Origin: JAAYZQ01 sp041300865
GTDB lineage: Bacteria > Chloroflexota > Anaerolineae > JAAYZQ01
Reading direction: 5' to 3'
Assembly: GCA_041300865.1 (NCBI GenBank)
Contig: JBFYTF010000382.1
Span: forward strand, 1 to 6,278
DNA length: 6,278 nt
Shown here: piece after piece, positions 1 to 6,160 of the stretch
Position numbering within the stretch: position 1 is the stretch's first letter
Layout: every line of letters starts with the position of its first letter
The notes under the pieces: model-generated
Databases searched by the model: none
What the model saw: the letters and a program-made list of their open reading frames with translations, nothing else
What the model was told of the DNA's origin: nothing
Translations under genes and position numbers: made by a program

Positions 1-44
1 GGCATTCATCTCTGGCAAGAACGAGTCCAAAGGAGGATGGAAGC

Positions 45-1469
45 ATGAAGCGCAGTTCGTCGATCGTTAGCCTGGCCTTGATTGCCGTCTTGTTGGTCAC
101 CCTCATGGCCAACTGCGGCCCGACGCCTGAACCTGAGGTCGTCGAGGTGACGGTTGTGGTGGAAAAACAGGTTGCTGGCCCAACCACGCCACCCCAGGTT
201 GTTGAGGTGACCCGCGTCGTCGAAAAGGAAGTCGAGAAGGAAGTGGTGGTCACGCCAACGCCGGCTCCCTTGCCCGAAGGTGCCAAGACCATCTTGCGCG
301 TGGGCACCGGCGACAGCGGCGAGGGTCTCACGCCGCACCAGGAGATCATTGCCCTCTTTGAGGCGGAGAACCCTGATATCCTCATCCAGCTCGAAGCGGT
401 GGCCGGCAGCGACTATTATGCCCGGCTCCTGACCCAGATCGCCGCCGGCGACCCGCCCGACATCATGCAGATCGGCGACGACGCCGTGCCCATGTTCGTG
501 GACAAGGGGGGGCTGCTGTCGCTGGACGAGTACATCAGCGGCGAGTACCCACTGGACCCGAGCATCTATTTGCCCGGAACCTTCACCCCCGGCCAATACG
601 ACGGACAGCAGTGGTGCTTGCCCAAGGACTTTTCGCCGCTGGGCGTGTACTATAACAAGAAGCTGTTCGACGCGGCCGGCGTGGCCTACCCGGAAGAGGA
701 CTGGACCTGGGACGACCTGCTCGCCACAGCCCAGGAGCTCACCGACCCGGAAGCAGGCATCTGGGGCATCCAGCTCACCGCGAACTGGACGACCGGCTTT
801 GAGTATTGGGTGGGAGCTGCCGGTGGCCGCCTGATCAGCGAAGACGGCACCCAATACGTTGGTTACATGGACTCGCCCGAGACGATCGAGGCGGTCCAGT
901 TCTTTAGCGACCTGTACCACAAGTACCAGGTCGCACCACCGCCCGCCGACTTTAATCTGTGGGCAGGCGGCAACGCCGAATTTGACAACGGCAAGGCCGC
1001 CATGCGCCTGTTTGGCCGCTGGCCCCAGGCCGGCTACAAGACGAACCCCAACATCGACCTCGGTGTTGTGCCGCCCCCGGCGGGCGCGCAGCCGGCCGAC
1101 GTGCTATTCTGGGGCGGGTTCTGCATCGCCAGCGGGACCGAGAATGCCGAAGCGGCCTGGCGCTTCTTGAGATTCTACGTGGGCGAAGAGGGCTCGCAGG
1201 TCTGGAAGGACTGGGCCATCCCGCCGGTCGCCTCGGTAGCCGAGGAAGCCGGCCTGATGTCCGACCCCATCGAGGGGGCGTGGATCAAGGGCCTGGACAT
1301 GCTGGTCGACCGGGCCTATGTCTTTACTCCCTACTGGGGCGAGACGGCCGACCCGGCGCTGCGCAAGGCGCTGGAGACGGTGTTGATCGATCCCGACGCC
1401 GACGTGGCCACCGTGATGCAGACTGCCGCCCAGGAAGCACAGGCGGCGCTGGACGAAAAGCTGCAATAG
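45..1469 (+). CDS. Sugar-type ABC transporter substrate-binding lipoprotein
   Basis: This is the extracellular solute-binding protein of an ABC importer (family 1, MalE/UgpB-like, 474 residues, a normal length). It would be anchored to the outer face of the cytoplasmic membrane and deliver a sugar or related solute to the permeases encoded downstream. Residues 2-23 form a signal peptide: MKR, then a hydrophobic run, then MANC with the likely lipidated Cys24. Asn just before the Cys is unusual for a lipobox. Residues 31-75 are a flexible linker of VVEVTxVVEK-type repeats ending in TPTPAP, a style typical of Chloroflexota. The mature domain has the expected landmarks: DPPDIMQIGDD from about 136, YYNKKLFDAAG from about 202, a TWDDLLATAQ helix, NGKAAMRLFGRWP from about 315, and a C-terminal AWRFLRFYVGEEGS segment. 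The ATG is preceded by AAGGAGG at 30-36, eight bases upstream. The family is certain; the substrate cannot be read from sequence. Confidence 0.95.
   Translation: MKRSSSIVSLALIAVLLVTLMANCGPTPEPEVVEVTVVVEKQVAGPTTPPQVVEVTRVVEKEVEKEVVVTPTPAPLPEGAKTILRVGTGDSGEGLTPHQEIIALFEAENPDILIQLEAVAGSDYYARLLTQIAAGDPPDIMQIGDDAVPMFVDKGGLLSLDEYISGEYPLDPSIYLPGTFTPGQYDGQQWCLPKDFSPLGVYYNKKLFDAAGVAYPEEDWTWDDLLATAQELTDPEAGIWGIQLTANWTTGFEYWVGAAGGRLISEDGTQYVGYMDSPETIEAVQFFSDLYHKYQVAPPPADFNLWAGGNAEFDNGKAAMRLFGRWPQAGYKTNPNIDLGVVPPPAGAQPADVLFWGGFCIASGTENAEAAWRFLRFYVGEEGSQVWKDWAIPPVASVAEEAGLMSDPIEGAWIKGLDMLVDRAYVFTPYWGETADPALRKALETVLIDPDADVATVMQTAAQEAQAALDEKLQ
138..233 (+). repeat. Imperfect duplicated linker-coding segment
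   Basis: Residues 32-43 (VVEVTVVVEKQV, bases 138-173) and 52-63 (VVEVTRVVEKEV, bases 198-233) of the binding protein are two copies of one 12-residue unit separated by a Pro/Thr-rich spacer. A shortened third echo (EKEVVV) follows. The copies are close at the protein level but differ at many third positions, so this is an old duplication or selection for composition rather than a recent DNA repeat. The segment probably tethers the binding domain to its lipid anchor. Confidence 0.6.
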
Positions 1470-1484
1470 GAGCCGGTTCGAACG

Positions 1485-1521
1485 GAAGAAGAGGCCAGGG
1501 TGTCACTCTGGCCTCTTCTTC
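1485..1521 (+). promoter_or_regulatory. Strong inter-gene hairpin between binding protein and permease genes
   Basis: Bases 1485-1498 pair perfectly with 1508-1521 (14 bp, GAAGAAGAGGCCAG and its complement). The nine-base loop can add a G-U, a G-C and a U-A pair. It lies 15 bases after the binding-protein stop codon. The next T-run (six T, 1538-1543) is 16 bases past the stem, so this is not a classic intrinsic terminator. By analogy with other binding-protein operons, it probably stabilises the upstream mRNA 3' end or gives partial read-through, keeping binding protein more abundant than permeases. The structure is seen directly; the role is inferred. Confidence 0.7.
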
Positions 1522-1543
1522 GAGATGTGGGCACCTGTTTTTT

Positions 1544-1548
1544 AGGAG
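1544..1548 (+). promoter_or_regulatory. Ribosome binding site fixing the GTG start of the first permease gene
   Basis: AGGAG lies six bases before the GTG at 1555. The next in-frame ATG (1576) has no such site, so the GTG is the likely start. Confidence 0.65.
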
Positions 1549-1554
1549 CAAACC

Positions 1555-2508
1555 GTGAGGTCCGTAGCGACAGCGATGCCAGGCCAGGCACGAACGTCCC
1601 GACCGCGGCGGCGAACGCTGACACGACTGCAAACCAAAGAAGCCATCGCCTTCTATCTGTGCATTTCGCCGTGGCTAATCGGTTTCGTCCTGTTTTACGC
1701 CGGGCCCATGATCGCTTCGTTTGGGCTGAGCCTGACCGAGTGGGACTTGTTGAGCCCACCGAAGTTCATCGGCCTGGCCAACTATGTCAAGATCTTTACC
1801 AACGATCCTCTCTTTCTGAAGTCGCTCAAGATTACGGTTATATATACGTTTAGTTATGTGGCGTTGGATCTGATTCTGGCGCTGGCCATCGCCCTGCTTC
1901 TAAATCAGCGCATGCGGGGCATCGGTGTGTTCAGGACGGTCTATTACCTGCCGTCGGTGCTGGCCGGAGTGGCGTACGTGGTCATGTGGATGTGGATGTT
2001 CAATCCCCGGGCAGGGCTAATCAATACGCTCCTCAGTTACGTGGGCATCCAGGGACCGCGATGGCTCCAGGATCCCGACTGGGCACTGCCGGCGCTCGTT
2101 ATTATGTCGCTTTGGGGTGTAGGGCGCAGCATGGTCATCTACCTGGCCGGGCTGCAGGACATCCCTGCCGAGCTGTACGAGGCGGCCAAGATCGATGGGG
2201 CGAGCCGCTGGTCCGAGTTCTGGAAGATCACCCTGCCGCTGCTGACGCCGTCGATCCTGTTCAACCTGGTGTTTGGCATCATCATGACCTTTCAGTCGTT
2301 TACGAACGTCTATGTGGCGACCAACGGGGGGCCTCTGGACTCGACGCTTTTCTACGTTGTTTATCTATACCGCAAGGCCTTCGAGCACCTGGCCATGGGC
2401 TACGCCTCAGCCCTGGCCTGGATCCTGTTCCTCATCGTGCTGGTGTGTACCATGATCATCTTGCGCGGCTCTGGACGTTGGGTGTTCTATCGGGGTGAGA
2501 TGGAGTGA
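1555..2508 (+). CDS. Sugar ABC transporter permease, MalF/UgpA-like
   Basis: This is one of two inner-membrane channel subunits of a carbohydrate-type ABC importer (binding-protein-dependent transport family, 317 residues, the usual length for this short MalF-like class). A basic cytoplasmic N-terminus (about residues 13-28) is followed by a first membrane segment near 32-53 (AFYLCISPWLIGFVLFY). Further hydrophobic segments give about six in all. The cytoplasmic EAA loop that docks the ATPase subunit is clear from residue 209: EAAKIDGASRWSEFWKITLP. The TNGGPLDST stretch near the C-terminus is also typical of the family. The gene starts with GTG, placed by the AGGAG six bases upstream. It follows the binding protein gene after an 85-base gap holding a hairpin, and its end overlaps the ribosome binding site of the second permease gene. 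The solute is unknown; sugars or glycerol-3-phosphate-like compounds are the usual cargo. Confidence 0.95.
   Translation: MRSVATAMPGQARTSRPRRRTLTRLQTKEAIAFYLCISPWLIGFVLFYAGPMIASFGLSLTEWDLLSPPKFIGLANYVKIFTNDPLFLKSLKITVIYTFSYVALDLILALAIALLLNQRMRGIGVFRTVYYLPSVLAGVAYVVMWMWMFNPRAGLINTLLSYVGIQGPRWLQDPDWALPALVIMSLWGVGRSMVIYLAGLQDIPAELYEAAKIDGASRWSEFWKITLPLLTPSILFNLVFGIIMTFQSFTNVYVATNGGPLDSTLFYVVYLYRKAFEHLAMGYASALAWILFLIVLVCTMIILRGSGRWVFYRGEME
2502..2505 (+). promoter_or_regulatory. Ribosome binding site choosing the start of the second permease gene
   Basis: GGAG within the last codons of the upstream gene stands seven bases before a GTG at 2513. The earlier in-frame GTG at 2495 has no comparable site, and the ATG at 2525 is too far away. 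The site overlapping the upstream stop region suggests translational coupling. Confidence 0.5.
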
Positions 2509-2512
2509 CACA

Positions 2513-3355
2513 GTGTTTCAGTCGATGAGAGCCGGCGAGCGGCTGCGCCGGGCAGTGATCTGGGTGCTGTTACTGGCCGGGGCAACAGTGTTTTTGCTGC
2601 CGATCTTCTGGGCCATCTCGTCGTCGTTCAAGCCCGACTACCAGGTGCTGGAAGTGCCGCCCCGCTGGCTGCCCAACCCGATCCGCTGGCAGAACTATCC
2701 GGAGGCGCTGACCTACATCCCCTTTGGGCGTTACACCCTGAACACCTTGGTCATCGCCATCCTGGCCATCGCCGGCAATCTTGTATCGTGCACGCTGGTA
2801 GCCTATGGTTTTGCCCGGCTGCGCGCGCCGGGCAAAAACGCGCTGTTCGTGGTCATGCTGGCGACGATGATGCTGGTGGACCCGGTGCGCATCATTCCCA
2901 TGTACATCGAGTTCAATGCCCTGGGCTGGATCGACACCATCAAGCCGTTGGTGGTGCCGGCGCTGTTTGGCAGCCCGTTCTATATCTTTTTGCTGCGGCA
3001 GTTCTTCATGGGCATCCCACGCGAACTCGAAGACGCGGCGCTTATTGACGGCGCGAACCGTGTGCAGATCCTGTGGCGGATTATCGTTCCCCTGTCCAAG
3101 CCGGCGTTGGCGGCCATTGCGATTTTCAATTTTCAGGGGGTGTGGAACGATTTTCTGCCACCCCTGGTTTTCCTCCACGACCACAGCAAATTCACCATCG
3201 CCCTGGGCCTGAACTTTTTCCGGAGCTCGTACGATGTACGTTGGGGTTACTTGATGGCCGCTTCTTTGGTGGCCATGCTGCCGATGGTGATCGTCTTCTT
3301 CCTGGCCCAAAAACAGTTTATCGAGGGCATCTCTTTCAGTGGCATCAAGGGCTAG
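2513..3355 (+). CDS. Sugar ABC transporter permease, MalG/UgpE-like
   Basis: This is the second channel subunit, expected to pair with the preceding MalF-like protein in the inner membrane. It is 280 residues from the GTG at 2513, or 286 from the GTG at 2495; the former is preferred because GGAG lies seven bases upstream. The first membrane segment covers about residues 14-34 (AVIWVLLLAGATVFLLPIFW). It is followed by the SSFKPDYQVLEVPPRWLP stretch characteristic of MalG-type proteins. The ATPase-docking EAA loop begins at about residue 173 (EDAALIDGANRVQILWRIIV). About six membrane segments are predicted, with an ISFSGIKG C-terminus typical of the family. It lies four bases after the stop of the first permease gene, so the two are co-translated. 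No ATP-binding subunit gene follows; the next gene is a metal-transport ATPase. Family and role are firm; the solute is not. Confidence 0.94.
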   Translation: MFQSMRAGERLRRAVIWVLLLAGATVFLLPIFWAISSSFKPDYQVLEVPPRWLPNPIRWQNYPEALTYIPFGRYTLNTLVIAILAIAGNLVSCTLVAYGFARLRAPGKNALFVVMLATMMLVDPVRIIPMYIEFNALGWIDTIKPLVVPALFGSPFYIFLLRQFFMGIPRELEDAALIDGANRVQILWRIIVPLSKPALAAIAIFNFQGVWNDFLPPLVFLHDHSKFTIALGLNFFRSSYDVRWGYLMAASLVAMLPMVIVFFLAQKQFIEGISFSGIKG

Positions 3356-3398
3356 AGGGCTACGTCGATCTAACGGAAGTTCTTGTACTACGTTACGC

Positions 3399-3403
3399 GG
3401 AGG
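3399..3403 (+). promoter_or_regulatory. Ribosome binding site fixing the ATG start of the P-type ATPase
   Basis: GGAGG lies nine bases before the ATG at 3413. It argues against the longer reading from a TTG at 3383, which would place this site inside the coding region. Confidence 0.65.
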
Positions 3404-3412
3404 CAATCCAAC

Positions 3413-5383
3413 ATGTCCGTGCCCGCACCTACAGCAGCGCAGTGCGCCACCTGCCGGCCGCCGAACCGCAGACTGTCGTTTCTGGAAAGATACCGCGGTT
3501 TTCTGCTTTCTTCCAACACACTAATCACCATAGCCAACGGTATCCTGCTGCTGGCAGGTCTGATTGTCAGCCTGCTGGTCGAAGACCCGTTGCCCGCCAA
3601 CGTGCTCTATGCCGCGGCAGCGGTGGTCGGCGGTGCGCCCATCTTCTTGTTCGCCGCGCGCGGCATCGCCCGGCGCGACTTTACCGCGGGGGTCATGGTC
3701 AGCGTAGCCATGGTTGGCGCGCTGCTCATCGGCGAGTACAGCGCGGCGGCGCTGGTGGCGTTCATGATGATGTTTGGCGAGATGTTGGAGAACTTTGCCG
3801 TCGCTCGCTCGGATGATGCCCTCAAGGAGCTGGCCGGCCTCATCCCGACCCAGGTGACGCTGCTGGCCGGGGAAGGGGAGCAGGTAGTACCCGTCGAGCA
3901 TGTGCGAGTGGGCGACCTCCTGCTGGTGCGGAACGGCGAGCGCATCCCGGTGGACGGCACGGTGCGCGAGGGGCAGGCCGCCGTGGACGAGGCGGCCATC
4001 ACCGGCGAGTCGCTCCCGGTGGACAAGGTGGCCGGCAGCGCGGTGTATGCCGGCACCATCAACGTCGCGGGCACGCTGATCATCGTAGCCGAAAAGCTGG
4101 GGCGAGACACGGCCCTGGGCACCGTGGTCAAACTGGTCGAGGAGGCTCAAAAGACCCAGGCGCCGGTGCAGCGCATCGCAAATCGCTACGCACGCATCCT
4201 GGTCCCCGTTACCTTTGTCGTCGCCATTGCCGTCTATCTGCTCACCGGCGACCCCGTCCGCTCGGTCACGGTGCTCGTGGTCGTCTGCCCGTGCGCCCTG
4301 GTGCTGGCCACGCCGACCGCCCTGGTAGCCGCCATCGGTAACGCGGCGCGGCACAACGTCATCGTCAAGACCGGCGCCGACATGGAAAAGCTGGGCAAAA
4401 TCGACGTCGTGGCTTTTGACAAGACCGGCACGCTGACCCAGGGGCGGCCGGACGTGATGGCGGTCACGCCGTTCGATGGCCTGTCGCCTGATGACCTGCT
4501 GGCCCAGGCCGCCGCGGCCGAGCGGGCCAGTGAGCACCCCCTCGGGCGGGCCATCGTGGAGTACACTGTCACCCGCGGGCTGGCGATTCCACAGGCCGAT
4601 GGGCTCGAGGTGCTGACCGGCCTGGGTGTGGCGGCACGGGTGAATGGCAGTCTCGTCGTGGTGGGCAGCCGCTCACTGCTGGCCGGGCGGGGCATCGAGC
4701 TGTCAGCCGAGCAGGGCGGGCGGTTGGCTGAGATGGAGGCGCAGGGCTACACCGTCGTTCCCGTGGCTATCGATGAGCGGGTAGCCGGCCTCATCTCGCT
4801 CGCCGACGTCGTCCGGCCCGAAGCCGCCCAGGCCATCCAGGCACTGCATGCGGCGGGCGTGAACAGGGCCGTGATGATCAGCGGCGACAACGAGGCGACG
4901 GTGCGCACCGTGGCCGGCAAGCTGGGAGTGAGCGAGTACCACAGCCAGATGCTGCCCGACCAAAAGCTGGCCCTCATCGAGCAGATGCAGGGCCAGGGGC
5001 TGCGGGTCGCCTACGTGGGCGATGGCGTGAACGACGCGCCGGCCCTCGCCGTGGCCGACATTGGCATTGCCATGGGCGCCGCCGGCAGCGACGTGGCCAT
5101 CGAGACGGCCGACGTGGCGCTGATGGGCGACGACATGGACCGCCTGCCGCACATGGTCGCGCTGTCGCGTGAGACGCTGCGCACCATACGCGTATCAGTC
5201 ATCTTTTCCATGAGCATGAACCTGCTGGCGGTGGTGCTAGGCATGGGAGGCATCATCGGCCCGGCCTTTGGCGCAGTGATGCACGAGCTGTCGGCCCTGC
5301 CAGTGCTGGTCTACTCGGCGCGGCTGGTGGCGTTCAAGTATCGGCCGCACAACATGGCGGCCATCACCCCGGCATCCAAGTAG
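3413..5383 (+). CDS. Heavy-metal translocating P1B-type ATPase
   Basis: This membrane pump hydrolyses ATP to move a transition or heavy metal ion across the cytoplasmic membrane, normally outward. It has 656 residues from the ATG at 3413. No HMA metal-binding domain precedes the membrane region; only a lone CATC (Cys11, Cys14) is present. Four membrane segments lie at about 37-57, 63-82, 93-107 and 110-128, then the actuator domain with TGES at 197-200. Two more follow, the second with the metal-binding CPC (292-294). The phosphorylated Asp336 sits in DKTGTLT, the nucleotide-site HP is at 375-376, and the hinge GDGVND is at 536-541. Two final segments carry Asn603 and His624-Glu625. All catalytic residues are intact. 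CPC is shared by Cu and Zn/Cd pumps, but the final HE pair is closer to P1B-4 enzymes, which normally have SPC. The metal is therefore undecided. It starts 57 bases after the permease gene; no metal-sensing regulator is nearby. Confidence 0.95.
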   Translation: MSVPAPTAAQCATCRPPNRRLSFLERYRGFLLSSNTLITIANGILLLAGLIVSLLVEDPLPANVLYAAAAVVGGAPIFLFAARGIARRDFTAGVMVSVAMVGALLIGEYSAAALVAFMMMFGEMLENFAVARSDDALKELAGLIPTQVTLLAGEGEQVVPVEHVRVGDLLLVRNGERIPVDGTVREGQAAVDEAAITGESLPVDKVAGSAVYAGTINVAGTLIIVAEKLGRDTALGTVVKLVEEAQKTQAPVQRIANRYARILVPVTFVVAIAVYLLTGDPVRSVTVLVVVCPCALVLATPTALVAAIGNAARHNVIVKTGADMEKLGKIDVVAFDKTGTLTQGRPDVMAVTPFDGLSPDDLLAQAAAAERASEHPLGRAIVEYTVTRGLAIPQADGLEVLTGLGVAARVNGSLVVVGSRSLLAGRGIELSAEQGGRLAEMEAQGYTVVPVAIDERVAGLISLADVVRPEAAQAIQALHAAGVNRAVMISGDNEATVRTVAGKLGVSEYHSQMLPDQKLALIEQMQGQGLRVAYVGDGVNDAPALAVADIGIAMGAAGSDVAIETADVALMGDDMDRLPHMVALSRETLRTIRVSVIFSMSMNLLAVVLGMGGIIGPAFGAVMHELSALPVLVYSARLVAFKYRPHNMAAITPASK

Positions 5384-5453
5384 TCGAATTGCCATTTTTC
5401 AGGCGATTCCACGGCACCGTCCGGGGTAATAAACAGACCTGCCACCACTTTTC
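5384..5453. other. Convergent intergenic gap
   Basis: This 70-base stretch separates the ends of two convergent genes. I see only weak symmetry (an ACGG/CCGT pair around 5411-5420) and a short T-run near 5395-5399. Nothing qualifies as an intrinsic terminator for either side, so termination may be factor-dependent or lie within the opposing gene. Confidence 0.4.
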
Positions 5454-5675
5454 TCACGCTGATCCCCCTCGTTCTTGCCCGCTATCGGCAAAGGACAGGC
5501 CCTGAGCGGCCAGAGCGCGCTGCAGTTGATCCAGCGCTTTAGGCCCTACCCCGTGCAGTTTCAGGACCTCGTCCGCAGGTACCTCGGATAGCTGTTCAAG
5601 CCGAACGAGGCCGGCCCTGCTGAGCGCACGTTGCGCCGGCCTGGCCAGGTCCGTCGGCAGATCACTTTCTCTCAT
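5454..5675 (-). CDS. Small helix-hairpin-helix protein, RNA polymerase alpha C-terminal-domain-like
   Basis: This is a 73-residue soluble protein, nearly all of it one domain. Residues 10-29 (LARPAQRALSRAGLVRLEQL) and 36-55 (with LHGVGPKAL, hairpin Gly42-Val43-Gly44) follow the layout of the RNA polymerase alpha subunit C-terminal domain: helix, AG(I/L) turn, short helix, GxGxK hairpin, final helix. By eye, the Arg that contacts DNA in the E. coli domain (Arg265) falls on Pro13, while the hairpin Lys (E. coli Lys298) is kept as Lys46. Nucleic-acid or protein binding is plausible but unproven. The ATG overlaps the upstream stop by four bases (ATGA), and a GAGGAG at 5681-5686 is spaced five bases from it. 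It is therefore almost certainly co-translated with the DinB-type gene. The C-terminal tail (63-73) is polar and probably disordered. The fold call is fairly sure; the function is unknown. Confidence 0.8.
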   Translation of the reverse strand: MRESDLPTDLARPAQRALSRAGLVRLEQLSEVPADEVLKLHGVGPKALDQLQRALAAQGLSFADSGQERGGSA

Positions 5676-6160
5676 AAGAACTCCTCAAGGTGCTCCTCGT
5701 GGTGCTCGCACGAACCACTGACTACCTCCGAAACCGCGTAGCCGTGGAGCCACGGATATCTGTTCGCGTCAAAGAACTTTGCCTCCGGGATCGCTTTTGC
5801 CAGCTCGAGGAAATGCAGGAAGCCTTCTTGCCAGGCGCGATATACACTGGACCACGATTCCATGTGGTAGCGCTCCAGAATCTGAGCGTTAAACTCGTCT
5901 GTATGCTCCTCAGCGTAGAACGGGTCAGCGCCACCGAGCCAGCTCGGCAGCTTGGGTTCTCTGTTGTCCAGGGCTGCCTCCAGCCGGGCGATCGAGATCT
6001 GCTGCCATGCCATCAAGTGCAGAACGACATCTGTCACGGACCAGCCGCCTGGAAGACGTGGAGAGACCCATTCCTGATCCGTTCTGCTTGTGAGGAACTG
6101 CTGCCATTGATCGAACGTCGCCGCGAGCCTGGCGACGAGGCTGTTTTTTCTAGCTTCCAC
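5672..6160 (-). CDS. DinB-fold protein, ClbS/DfsB (DUF1706) type
   Basis: This 162-residue cytoplasmic protein is of the DinB/YfiT four-helix-bundle superfamily and most resembles the ClbS/DfsB group. Its best-known member, ClbS, protects colibactin producers from their own genotoxin; many others have no known role. The first helix (about 5-24) is followed by the hallmark PGGWSVTDVVLHLMAWQ at about 37-53. Metal-site histidines are visible as His48 and the C-terminal pair His153/His157 in EHHEEH, so the full triad of metal-binding DinB proteins is present. TDEFNAQILERY in the middle also fits the group. The start is a GTG at 6160, preceded on this strand by GGGAGG nine bases upstream. It overlaps the end of the preceding gene by 11 bases and the next gene by four. 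A thiol-transferase or detoxification role is possible, but no substrate can be inferred. Confidence 0.85.
   Translation of the reverse strand: MEARKNSLVARLAATFDQWQQFLTSRTDQEWVSPRLPGGWSVTDVVLHLMAWQQISIARLEAALDNREPKLPSWLGGADPFYAEEHTDEFNAQILERYHMESWSSVYRAWQEGFLHFLELAKAIPEAKFFDANRYPWLHGYAVSEVVSGSCEHHEEHLEEFL
5681..5686 (-). promoter_or_regulatory. Ribosome binding site inside the end of the DinB-type gene
   Basis: On the minus strand GAGGAG, which also encodes the Glu-Glu near the DinB C-terminus, lies five bases before the ATG of the helix-hairpin-helix gene. With the ATGA overlap it indicates translational coupling. Confidence 0.6.

Noticed and set aside
6..920. Long minus-strand open frame (304 codons) opposite the binding-protein gene
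   Set aside because: It lies wholly antisense to a clear family member apart from a few bases of leader, has low-complexity His/Gly/Asp/Arg-rich content and no recognisable motif. GC-rich coding strands routinely produce such open shadows.
1485..1543. Intrinsic terminator closing the binding-protein transcript
   Set aside because: The stem is strong, but the T-run is 16 bases away rather than adjacent, and the next gene is an obvious operon partner. It is reported instead as a regulatory hairpin.
1838..1860. AT-rich TATATA stretch resembling a -10 promoter box
   Set aside because: It lies inside the MalF-like coding region, encodes a normal membrane stretch (VIYTFSYVALD), and no spaced -35 box is evident.
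2570..3406. Minus-strand open frame (278 codons) opposite the MalG-like permease
   Set aside because: It mirrors a well-conserved permease and has no recognisable features of its own.
3073..3816. Plus-strand open frame bridging the permease and ATPase genes in another frame
   Set aside because: It overlaps two confident genes, and its translation is Arg/Gly/His-rich without motifs.
3521..4537. Long minus-strand open frame (338 codons) opposite the P-type ATPase
   Set aside because: It is fully antisense to intact catalytic motifs of the ATPase, and its translation is His/Asp/Gln/Arg-rich with no domain.
5405..5425. Possible terminator in the convergent gap
   Set aside because: Only a 4-bp stem with a two-base loop and no following T-run on either strand.
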